Source: an uncultured Thalassospira sp.
GTDB taxonomy: Bacteria > Pseudomonadota > Alphaproteobacteria > Rhodospirillales_A > Thalassospiraceae
Length of the DNA: 11,956 nucleotides
Direction of reading: 5' to 3'
Assembly (NCBI GenBank): GCA_946885765.1
Contig: CAMPHD010000062.1
Span: forward strand, 1 to 11,956
Below, piece after piece: positions 5,434-11,888 of the stretch. The position numbers were made by a program, and so were the translations under genes. Position 1 is the stretch's first letter, and every line of letters starts with the position of its first letter. Under the pieces are notes generated by a model. That model was not told where the DNA came from and did not search any database. It worked only from the letters and a program-made list of their open reading frames with translations.

Positions 5434-7730
5434 AAAACTTCAGGAAATTGAAGGCAACTCGCATTGAGTTCTCAAGCGAACAGACCCTGTTTGTCGGTGC
5501 TAACAACAGTGGCAAGACATCAGCCATGACCGCAATGCGCCTGTTTTTGAAAGAACGCGGCGGATTCTCGACAAAGGACGTAACTCTATCGAATTGGAGG
5601 GCTATAAATGCTTTGGGAGATGCTTGGGTTAATGCAACCCCAGACCAAGTGCCCGATCCAAAGCCTCTGACCGAACTTCTGCCCGCTCTCGATGTTTGGT
5701 TCGAAGTGAAGGATCGAGAGCTGCATCATGTATCCCATCTTCTACCTAGCCTAAGTTGGAAGGGGGGGCTCATTGGTATTCGGTTACAGCTTGAGCCTGT
5801 CGATATTGAAAAGCTAGTAGTAGAGTACAGAGAGGTTCGAAAAAAAGCGGAATCTCAACTAAAAATCTATAAAGAGAAAAATAGAGATGCCGCAAAGGAC
5901 TTTGCGCTTTGGCCTCGGTCATTCCATGATTTTTTTGAAAAGCGGTTTTCTGTACTCGGTCTTACCGCATATTCCCTCGATCCGGAGGCTTTAGTTCGTC
6001 CTCAAATAGATAATACAGCAACGCCTCAAGCTTTGCCGACAGTTGCACGGGCATTGGAAGGAAATCCTCTGTCCAACTTAATTCATATTCGCGAAATTAA
6101 TGCACAGCGCGGCTTCAGTGACGCGTCCTCTCCGTCAGCTAAGGGAAGTGAGGACGAAACTTTCTCTCCGGAGAGGGGGAAAAATCGACTTTCCGAGCAG
6201 CTACGTGGTTTCTATAAAACCCATCTCGACCCGAGCGATGATCCTTCTGATGACGATGTCTCTGCTTTGGGAGCATTCCATCAAGCTCAGAAAACCTTTG
6301 ATGATAAGCTTTCCGAGGGTTTTGAGACAGCGATAAGTGAACTCGAAAGCTTAGGGTATCCTGGGTTGACAAACCCAAAATTAACAATTTCAACGCGAAT
6401 TTCTCCAAGCAACGCTCTTAATCATCCATCTGCTGTGCAGTACTCGTTGAACGATACGAGCACGGACGAAGGACACCCCACCAAATTGCCTGAAGATTAC
6501 AATGGCCTTGGGTTTCAAAATCTCATCTCGATGGTTTTTCGTTTGATTCGATTTCGTTCAGATTGGATGCGCGTGGGGAAATCACAGAAAGAGAGTTCTG
6601 GAACTAGGAGTGCAGCAATAGAGCCTTTACAGTTGGTTCTAGTGGAGGAGCCAGAAGCTCATTTGCACGCGCAAGTCCAGCAGGTTTTCGCCAGAAAGGC
6701 CTATGCAGTACTTCGAAACCATAAAGACCTTGGAGAGAGCAAGGATTTTCATACACAGCTTATCGTAAGCACACATTCCAGTCACATTGCTCACGAAGTC
6801 GACTTTGGATGTCTTCGGTATTTTAAAAGACTTCCGGCAGTTAACGAAAATTCCGTGCCTAATGCTGTCGTCGCTAATCTATCCAAGGTGTTCGGCGAAG
6901 AAAGAGAAACTGATCGCTTCGTTGCCAGATATTTGAGGGCGACGCATTGCGATTTGTTTTTTGCGGATGGCGTAGTGATGGTAGAGGGAGCGGCGGAACG
7001 AATGCTGGTGCCCCACTTCATTCGTAAGAACTACTCTAGGCTTGCTGAACATTATGTATCGATACTTGAGATCGGCGGCAGCCATGCCCATCGATTGCGA
7101 TCACTGATTGAATTGCTTGGGGTTGCAACCTTGGTCATAACTGATTTAGACGCCATTAATGCAGACGATAGTAAATCTGCTCGCCCTCATATAGGAGCGG
7201 GACAGAAGACGTCAAACTCAGTCTTAAAGAAGTGGCTGCCTAAAGTTGAGAATTTAGATGAACTCCTGAATGATAGTACTGAGCTGACCAAGCTTGGGCA
7301 AGGATATGGGGCAGTTCATGTTGCTTACCAAAGACGGGTAAATGTCGCGTTCCCTGTCGGTACTCAGCCGGGCGAGGCCATTCCTAGTACATTCGAAGAT
7401 GCTTTTGTACTCGCCAACATAAATGAGATTTTAAGCCTCAAAGACACAAATTTGAAGGACGCGGTGGCAACGACGAAAGCGTTTGTCAAATACGTCAAAA
7501 ATTCTCTGACCATCGACGAACTATGCGCGAAATTGTTTGACCGTTTGCAAAAGGGGAGTGCCGACAAAGCTGGTTTTGCTCTTGATATTTTGACTTTACA
7601 GCAATTCGACAATTTTTCTCCTCCTCAATATATCTGTGATGGGCTCAAATGGTTGGAACAGCAGGTAGTACACACATCTCCTCAAGTTGGTGATGCCAAT
7701 TCGTCTTTGTTGGAAGGAGCCGGTGAATGA
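5409..7730 (+). CDS. gajA: GajA-like OLD-family ATPase with TOPRIM nuclease domain (Gabija defence)
   Basis: A 773-aa predicted anti-phage nuclease. The N-terminus is an SMC/RecF-like ABC ATPase: IAFVELKNFRKLK, Walker A GANNSGKT (30-37), signature-like NGLGFQNLI (365-373), Walker B LVLVEEPEAHLH (about 409-420) and the H-loop STHSSHI (454-460). The C-terminal part is an OLD-type TOPRIM domain: VEGAAE (E526, E530), ITDLDAI (D579, D581), FEDAF (E663) and a probable catalytic lysine K720 in DKAGFALDIL. In Gabija, GajA nicks or cuts DNA and is held off by nucleotides until phage replication depletes them. The start is TTG with GGGAGG at 5398-5403. The protein is longer than founding GajA (about 580 aa from memory), with the extra length mainly between Walker A and the signature motif. 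It overlaps the helicase gene by ATGA. It is AT-rich relative to its neighbours, so it was probably acquired by transfer. A plain class 2 OLD nuclease is the alternative name. Confidence 0.88.
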   Translation: MHIAFVELKNFRKLKATRIEFSSEQTLFVGANNSGKTSAMTAMRLFLKERGGFSTKDVTLSNWRAINALGDAWVNATPDQVPDPKPLTELLPALDVWFEVKDRELHHVSHLLPSLSWKGGLIGIRLQLEPVDIEKLVVEYREVRKKAESQLKIYKEKNRDAAKDFALWPRSFHDFFEKRFSVLGLTAYSLDPEALVRPQIDNTATPQALPTVARALEGNPLSNLIHIREINAQRGFSDASSPSAKGSEDETFSPERGKNRLSEQLRGFYKTHLDPSDDPSDDDVSALGAFHQAQKTFDDKLSEGFETAISELESLGYPGLTNPKLTISTRISPSNALNHPSAVQYSLNDTSTDEGHPTKLPEDYNGLGFQNLISMVFRLIRFRSDWMRVGKSQKESSGTRSAAIEPLQLVLVEEPEAHLHAQVQQVFARKAYAVLRNHKDLGESKDFHTQLIVSTHSSHIAHEVDFGCLRYFKRLPAVNENSVPNAVVANLSKVFGEERETDRFVARYLRATHCDLFFADGVVMVEGAAERMLVPHFIRKNYSRLAEHYVSILEIGGSHAHRLRSLIELLGVATLVITDLDAINADDSKSARPHIGAGQKTSNSVLKKWLPKVENLDELLNDSTELTKLGQGYGAVHVAYQRRVNVAFPVGTQPGEAIPSTFEDAFVLANINEILSLKDTNLKDAVATTKAFVKYVKNSLTIDELCAKLFDRLQKGSADKAGFALDILTLQQFDNFSPPQYICDGLKWLEQQVVHTSPQVGDANSSLLEGAGE

Positions 7731-9619
7731 GTGTGTTGGAAGATGATCGAGTTGACGATCAAGCTGATCAAAGCATTGCGGAGGCTCTTTCAATCGAAAA
7801 GCCTCAAAGCTTCATTCTATATGCAGGTGCAGGATCAGGTAAAACTAGCTCGCTCAAGAAAGCTCTTGAACACGTCAAAGCCTGTTTTGGTGACCATCTA
7901 AAGAGGAGAGGGCGTAAAGTCGGTGTGATCACTTATACTAACGCGGCCCGTGACGAAATCCTGCGCCGAGTAAAGTTCGATCCGTTGTTTGATGTCGCAA
8001 CGATTCACAGCTTCGCTTGGGCTTTGATTTCCAGTCATAATGAGGACATTAAAAAATTTCTAGAGTCTAGGCTGCCGGGCGAAATAAACGAATTAAAATT
8101 AGATCAGTCTAAGGCAAAAAGCCAAGCCACTAAAATATATGCAGAACGTACGAGAAAGATTCAGTCAAAGCAGAATCGCTTAGAACGCCTGCCCTCAATA
8201 ACCAAGTTTAATTACAACCCTGATGGGGATAATTTTACGAAGGACTCATTGTCTCATAATGAGGTCATTGAGATTGCTGCCGAGTTTATCGTAACCAAGC
8301 CTGCGTTAAAAAACATTATTATTGGTCGTTACCCATTTCTGTTGATTGACGAAAGCCAAGATACACTTCTGCCTTTTATTGACGCGCTTTTGGCTTTCGA
8401 AGAGGAGTACCAGGGGCGCTTTGCTCTTGGGCTTTTCGGCGACATGATGCAACGAATTTATACTCATGGAAAACGTGGGCTGGCGGATGTAATTCCTGAC
8501 CGTTGGCTTCGCCCTGAGAAAATTATGAATCATCGGAGCCGTGAGAGAATCATACACTTGGCAAATGCTATTCGTTCTGAGGATGATAGATGGGAGCAAC
8601 GTCCTCGTTCAGATAAGAGTGGCGGTTTTGCTACCGTTTATGTGCTTCCTACCGAGACTGAAGATAGATTGAAAGCTGAGGATGCAATTCGTGCGGATTT
8701 GGCGGAGAGAACTGGGGATCCTGATTGGGTTGATGTGAGTAAGGTCAAAATGCTCACTCTAGAGCATCATATGGCAGCCTATCGACTTGGATTTTTGGAG
8801 ATGTTTGATGCCATCGACAAAGTATCAAGTTATCGAACAAGTTTTAGAGATGGTACATTGCCGCCAATTAGGTTGTTTTCAGACCAAGTACTTCCTCTGA
8901 TTGATGCTCACTTAGAAGGTGACCAATTCAGTCTAATGGCTTTGCTTAAGGCTTACTCTCCGTTGGTATCTAAGCATGCTATGCTTGGGGCTGGGGAAAA
9001 AGCCAGAGGGCAACTTAAAACAGCTCAGAATGCTATTGATAAGCTTGGGGGGCTCTTCGCCGATGGTGGGGAGCCAACTTTTGGAGCAGTGCTCTCCTCT
9101 GTAGCGGAAACAGGATTGTTAGAGATTCCTGATGTTTTGCAGCCATTTACCACTGACAGCATTCTAGACGATTTACTTGAACTAGAAGATTTCGCTGACG
9201 AAACGATGCTTGCTTGGAAAGATTTTCTTAAATCACCATTTTCACAAATACGGGTTTATCGAGATTATGTTGCGGGTCTAGCGCCTTTCGATACGCATCA
9301 AGGCGTAAAAGGGCTTCAGTTCCCGCGAGTGATGGTCATCGCGGATGATGCCGCGAATAGGTTTCGAGCCGGTGCCTCGTATGAGAAGCTTTTTGGTGCC
9401 ATACTGCCCTCCCCAGCCGATAAGAAAAATCAAGATGAGGGGAAGGAAACACAAATCGAGAAGACAAGAAGGCTACTTTACGTTACGTGTACACGCGCCG
9501 AGGAGAGCCTTGCTTTGGTTGCATACACAGAAAACCCGGACGCTGTGGCAAAGCGGCTTATCGATTCTAAGTGGTTTAAGGCAGAAGAAGTTAAGAATTT
9601 TGCGAATAACGACAAGTGA
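7727..9619 (+). CDS. gajB: GajB-like UvrD/Rep superfamily 1 helicase (Gabija defence)
   Basis: A 630-aa superfamily 1A helicase partner of the upstream OLD nuclease. The motifs are intact and in order: I GAGSGKT (34-40), Ia VITYTNAARDEIL, Ic ATIHSF, II DESQD (208-212), III LFGDMMQRIY, IV EKIMNHRSRERI, V THQGVKGLQF (523-532) and VI RRLLYVTCTRA (581-591). The protein therefore probably hydrolyses ATP and binds or translocates on single-stranded DNA. In Gabija, GajB docks on a GajA tetramer and is thought to respond to DNA ends or products. It is longer than founding GajB (about 490 aa from memory); much of the extra lies between motifs IV and V, about residues 300-520. The start overlaps the gajA stop in ATGA, implying coupled synthesis. 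AT-rich codon use matches gajA and differs from flanking genes. Nothing suggests truncation. Confidence 0.88.
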   Translation: MSVLEDDRVDDQADQSIAEALSIEKPQSFILYAGAGSGKTSSLKKALEHVKACFGDHLKRRGRKVGVITYTNAARDEILRRVKFDPLFDVATIHSFAWALISSHNEDIKKFLESRLPGEINELKLDQSKAKSQATKIYAERTRKIQSKQNRLERLPSITKFNYNPDGDNFTKDSLSHNEVIEIAAEFIVTKPALKNIIIGRYPFLLIDESQDTLLPFIDALLAFEEEYQGRFALGLFGDMMQRIYTHGKRGLADVIPDRWLRPEKIMNHRSRERIIHLANAIRSEDDRWEQRPRSDKSGGFATVYVLPTETEDRLKAEDAIRADLAERTGDPDWVDVSKVKMLTLEHHMAAYRLGFLEMFDAIDKVSSYRTSFRDGTLPPIRLFSDQVLPLIDAHLEGDQFSLMALLKAYSPLVSKHAMLGAGEKARGQLKTAQNAIDKLGGLFADGGEPTFGAVLSSVAETGLLEIPDVLQPFTTDSILDDLLELEDFADETMLAWKDFLKSPFSQIRVYRDYVAGLAPFDTHQGVKGLQFPRVMVIADDAANRFRAGASYEKLFGAILPSPADKKNQDEGKETQIEKTRRLLYVTCTRAEESLALVAYTENPDAVAKRLIDSKWFKAEEVKNFANNDK

Positions 9620-9659
9620 AGATCGTTGAGCCTAAGGTAACTTTTCAAAATGTTAAATG

Positions 9660-9692
9660 AAAACCCCGCAGCCAAAAGGCGTACGAGGTTTT
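9660..9692. terminator. Partly decayed terminator hairpin, left copy
   Basis: The arms AAAACCCCGC (9660-9669) and ACGAGGTTTT (9683-9692) pair at eight of ten positions, with an inner GCC-AAAA-GGC mini-stem (9671-9680). A run of T follows on the plus strand. The corresponding hairpin at 11849-11881 is perfect, so this copy has lost two pairs. It still probably terminates the helicase transcript from the left and may act on the minus strand too. Confidence 0.65.
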
Positions 9693-9700
9693 CTTTTTAA

Positions 9701-9742
9701 TGGTGCCGAAAGAGAGGCTCGAACAGTTAAAGTTATGTCGGC
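9701..9742 (-). pseudogene. tRNA-Thr pseudogene with internal deletion
   Basis: On the minus strand this 42-nt remnant begins GCCGACATAACTTTAACTG, which is the acceptor 5' strand plus the start of the D arm. It then jumps directly to TTCGAGCCTCTC and TTTCGGC-ACCA, the T loop, T-stem 3' strand, acceptor 3' strand, discriminator and CCA. The rest of the D arm, the anticodon arm and the variable loop are missing, 35 nt relative to the right copy. The acceptor strands still pair at six of seven positions. It cannot function as a tRNA. It lies about 80 nt after the helicase stop. Confidence 0.8.
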
Positions 9743-9795
9743 TTGGGCGGCGCGAAACATAGTCCGTGCCGTTTACGTTTTCAGTCCGATCGTAT

Positions 9796-10188
9796 TTAGC
9801 CCGGAATGCGGGCGATGACCTTGATTTCAAAATCAAACCCGGCCAGCCAGTTCACCCCGATTGCGGTCCAGTTCGGATAGGGGGCTTCGGGGAAAACATC
9901 GCCCTTTACCTTCATGATCGTTTCAAACTGGTTTTCGGGATCGGTGTGGAAGGTCGTGACATCGACGATGTCGTCAAGCGTGGCACCACCAGCCTTAAGC
10001 GTTGCTTCAAGATTGGCGAATGCCAGGCGCACCTGTGCCTCGAAATCCGGTTCGGGCGAACCATCCGTGCGGCTGCCGACCTGACCGGAAACGAACAGAA
10101 GATCGCCCGATTTGATCGCGGCGGAATAGCCATGTTCCTCATAAAGGGCATGTCGGTTGGCGGGGAAAACGGCGTTACGCTGTGCCAT
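9796..10188 (-). CDS. yjgH: RidA-family protein, YjgH-like, lacking the canonical catalytic arginine
   Basis: A 130-aa small protein of the Rid (YjgF/YER057c/UK114) superfamily, which forms trimers; true RidA hydrolyses reactive enamine and imine intermediates. The sequence resembles E. coli YjgH as I remember it, including the AVFPANRHALYEEHGYSAAI start, SGDLLFVSGQVGSR, TFHTDPENQFETIM and the NWLAGFDFEIKVIARIP ending. Where RidA has its catalytic arginine (VARLP), this protein has VNWLA with tryptophan at 114, so classical imine deaminase activity is unlikely. Its role is open. The start has AAGGAT (plus-strand 10197-10202) 8 nt upstream. A divergent TetR gene lies across a control region with three operators, suggesting TetR represses this gene. 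GC-rich codon use places it with the native genome. Confidence 0.88.
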   Translation of the reverse strand: MAQRNAVFPANRHALYEEHGYSAAIKSGDLLFVSGQVGSRTDGSPEPDFEAQVRLAFANLEATLKAGGATLDDIVDVTTFHTDPENQFETIMKVKGDVFPEAPYPNWTAIGVNWLAGFDFEIKVIARIPG

Positions 10189-10224
10189 GTGGATTTATCC
10201 TTTTATCTGGGTGTGCAATTTCAC

Positions 10225-10286
10225 ATACGATGCGTATATAAATCTCAGATACATTGCGTATGTCAAGTTTTATATACGCGACGTAT
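10225..10286. promoter_or_regulatory. Triple TetR operator and promoter in the ridA-like/tetR divergent region
   Basis: Three 13-bp inverted repeats of the form ATACR-NNN-CGTAT are present: ATACG-ATG-CGTAT (10225-10237), ATACA-TTG-CGTAT (10249-10261) and ATACG-CGA-CGTAT (10274-10286). Their spacing is 24 and 25 bp. A perfect minus-strand -35 TTGACA is at 10266-10261 with a weak -10 such as TTTATA at 10242-10237. Operator 2 therefore fills the spacer and operator 1 abuts the -10 of the RidA-like gene. A clear plus-strand promoter for tetR was not found. Binding by the adjacent TetR protein is inferred from position. Confidence 0.75.
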
Positions 10287-10328
10287 GTGGGGTGATATGT
10301 GTCGGGTAATTGACCAAGGAGGTTTGCA

Positions 10329-10925
10329 ATGGCCGCACGGCGTCGCCAGGAAACGATGGAAGAAAACCGCGAAAAGCTGATTTCGGCGGGGCGCAAGGCA
10401 TTCGGATCGCAGGGATTTGCCGCGTCTTCGATGGATGAATTGACGGCATCGGTTGGCCTGACGCGGGGCGCGCTTTATCACAATTTCGGCGACAAGAAGG
10501 GGCTGCTTGCCGCCGTGGTGGCGCGGGTCGATGGCGAGATGGTCGCGCGCGCCCAGACCGCCAGTGCTGATGCCGGGGACGAATGGCAACAGCTTCTGGC
10601 AGAAGGGGCTGCCTATATCGCGATGGCGCTTGATCCCGAGGTGCGCAGAATCGTGCTGCTGGATGGTCCGGCCTTTCTGGGTGATCCGTCGCACTGGCCA
10701 AGCCAGAATGCGTGTCTGGAAGCAACGAAACAGGTGGTCGGGAAATTGATCGCGGACGGCGTTATGAAGCCTGTCGATATTGATGCGGCTGCGCGTCTTC
10801 TTTGTGGTGCCGCGCTGAATGCGGCCTTGTGGGTTGCAGACAGCGATGATCCGAAATCAGCCTTGCCCAAGGCGGTTGACGCCTTCAGCCTCATGGCGGA
10901 GGGGTTTCTGGTCGAGAAACGATAG
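10329..10925 (+). CDS. TetR-family transcriptional regulator
   Basis: A 198-aa repressor. The N-terminal TetR helix-turn-helix spans about residues 14-60: ENREKLISAGRKAFGSQGFA, then MDELTASVGLTRGALYHNFG with recognition helix LTRGALYHNF, followed by DKKGLL. The remainder is an all-helical ligand-binding and dimerisation domain with no recognisable ligand class. The start has an excellent ribosome site, AAGGAGG at 10316-10322, 6 nt upstream. It is divergent from the RidA-like gene. The three palindromes between them are its likely operators, giving autoregulation and control of that gene. The exporter downstream may also be in the regulon, but a REP-like region separates them. Confidence 0.92.
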   Translation: MAARRRQETMEENREKLISAGRKAFGSQGFAASSMDELTASVGLTRGALYHNFGDKKGLLAAVVARVDGEMVARAQTASADAGDEWQQLLAEGAAYIAMALDPEVRRIVLLDGPAFLGDPSHWPSQNACLEATKQVVGKLIADGVMKPVDIDAAARLLCGAALNAALWVADSDDPKSALPKAVDAFSLMAEGFLVEKR

Positions 10926-10932
10926 TATCCCC

Positions 10933-10979
10933 TAGCGGTAAGACGACAATGCCATCGTATTGAGTTTGTCGTACCGCTG
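10933..10979 (+). terminator. Probable terminator hairpin after tetR
   Basis: AGCGGTA (10934-10940) and CGACAA (10944-10949) pair with TTGTCG and TACCGCT (10966-10978), forming a 13-bp stem interrupted by a 3-nt bulge (AGA) and closed by a 16-nt loop. There is no clear T-run after it, so it may be a weak terminator or an mRNA-stabilising structure rather than a strong intrinsic terminator. Confidence 0.45.
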
Positions 10980-10980
10980 A

Positions 10981-11060
10981 CTGGATGCCCGCCTTCGCGG
11001 GCATGACGTTTGGGGGCCTTTACAAATCTGCCCGTCACTCCCGCGGAAGCGGGAAGCTAT
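10981..11060. repeat. Inverted pair of REP-like palindromes (BIME-like)
   Basis: Unit 1 (10981-11008) contains ATGCCCGC-CTTC-GCGGGCAT. Unit 2 (11033-11060) contains TCCCGC-GGAA-GCGGGA. Unit 2 resembles the reverse complement of unit 1, including the shared GTCA edge, so the units face each other across about 24 nt. Similar extragenic palindromes of the GTCATxCCCGC class are widespread in proteobacterial genomes and are associated with REP transposases. They also explain why an open frame seems to extend upstream of the exporter gene. No transposase is nearby. Confidence 0.65.
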
Positions 11061-11195
11061 GGTGCCGCAGTTTCGGTGCCGGGGCAGGGAGAGATTGCAG
11101 GGAATTCCCGTTCCCGTGTTACCGAAAAACTGGCACTATCGCGCAAATCCCGCATGACGGCGAAGCCGCCAGTCACCATAAAATCCGAGGACGCG

Positions 11196-11828
11196 ATGGA
11201 ATATGTCCCCTATCTTCTGACCGCCTATGCGATTTTTGCCATGGCGGTGATGTCGCCCGGTCCGAATTTTCTGGCGGTGACCAGTGCCTCCATGACGGTG
11301 TCGCGCCGGGCGGGACTGGGGATTGCGCTTGGCATCGGGACGGGTACGATCTGCTGGTCAACGATGACGGTTCTGGGCCTGACCGCGATCCTTGCCGCGT
11401 CCGAGGAAGTGGCGATTGCCCTTCGCTGGATTGGCGGTGGTTATCTGATCTATATGGGGTTCATGGCGCTTCGCAGTGCCTATAAAAGCCGGGGGCAGGG
11501 GCTTGAGGTTCCGGTGTCGGATGCGAAGGCGGATCGCCCGTTGTGGCGTTATGTCCGGCGCGGGCTTCTGGTGCAGATGAGCAATCCCAAGGCTGCCCTT
11601 TTCTGGTTTTCGATCATGTCGATTGTGCTTCGGCCCGATGCGCCGGGCTGGGTCGGGCTGGCGATTGTGCTGGGCACGACGACCTTCTCGTTTGGCTGGC
11701 ATCTGGCGCTGGCGTGGTTCTTTTCAACCGAGGCCGTCATGCGCGTTTATCGCCGGGCTTACCGCGCCATTCAGGGCGTGATGGGGACGGCGTTTGTTTT
11801 GCTGGGTGGACGGATGATTGCCAATTGA
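11196..11828 (+). CDS. LysE/RhtB-family amino-acid exporter
   Basis: A 210-aa inner-membrane protein with six predicted hydrophobic segments and the normal length of the LysE/RhtB superfamily, which exports amino acids such as lysine, threonine or homoserine lactone. Landmarks are MSPGPNFLAV near the N-terminus, GLGIALGIGTGT, LRWIGGGYLIYMGF and the second-half QMSNPKAALFWFSI. I use the ATG at 11196, preceded by GAGG (11187-11190). The frame remains open upstream to 11010, but that stretch is REP-like palindromic DNA and would push the first membrane helix inward. The substrate is unknown. A shared perfect hairpin terminates this gene and, from the other strand, the tRNA-Thr. Confidence 0.9.
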   Translation: MEYVPYLLTAYAIFAMAVMSPGPNFLAVTSASMTVSRRAGLGIALGIGTGTICWSTMTVLGLTAILAASEEVAIALRWIGGGYLIYMGFMALRSAYKSRGQGLEVPVSDAKADRPLWRYVRRGLLVQMSNPKAALFWFSIMSIVLRPDAPGWVGLAIVLGTTTFSFGWHLALAWFFSTEAVMRVYRRAYRAIQGVMGTAFVLLGGRMIAN

Positions 11829-11848
11829 GAAGCCAACCTGATTAAAAG

Positions 11849-11885
11849 AAAACCCCGCAGCCAAAAGGCGTGCGGGGTTTTCTTT
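11849..11885. terminator. Bidirectional terminator between the exporter gene and tRNA-Thr
   Basis: AAAACCCCGC (11849-11858) pairs perfectly with GCGGGGTTTT (11872-11881), with an inner GCC-AAAA-GGC mini-stem. T-runs occur on both strands at the ends. It ends transcripts of the exporter gene on the plus strand and the convergent tRNA-Thr on the minus strand. A decayed copy is at 9660-9692. Confidence 0.9.
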
Positions 11886-11888
11886 TAA

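Larger units (their letters stand above)
9659..9742 (-). repeat. Degenerate duplicate of the tRNA-Thr 3' end and its terminator (direct repeat, left copy)
   Basis: Positions 9659-9724 match 11848-11912 with five substitutions and one inserted T. After a 35-nt deletion the match resumes over 9724-9732 (CAGTTAAAG) with 11947-11955. The repeat covers the terminator hairpin and the tRNA. Because the match includes the non-tRNA terminator, this is a segmental duplicate rather than only the short identity that an integrase leaves in a tRNA 3' end. Confidence 0.85.

Noticed and set aside
8306..8599. 97-codon minus-strand frame inside the helicase gene
   Set aside because: It overlaps helicase motifs II-IV on the other strand, has no ribosome site and no recognisable domain.
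5287..9660. Search for CRISPR repeats, retron-like RNA or a third defence gene in the AT-rich block
   Set aside because: No spaced short repeats, no reverse transcriptase or additional substantial frame was found. The two genes account for nearly the whole block.
9743..9795. Possible further tRNA or att sequence between the pseudogene and the RidA-like stop
   Set aside because: No cloverleaf or repeat of the left junction could be recognised in these 53 nt.
9766..10380. 204-codon plus-strand frame over the RidA-like gene and the operator region
   Set aside because: It is antisense to a confidently recognised RidA-family gene, and its 3' part runs through the three operators and the tetR ribosome site.
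11010..11195. N-terminal extension of the LysE/RhtB exporter
   Set aside because: The extension is encoded by REP-like palindromic DNA and would precede a normal membrane-protein start at 11196, which has GAGG upstream.
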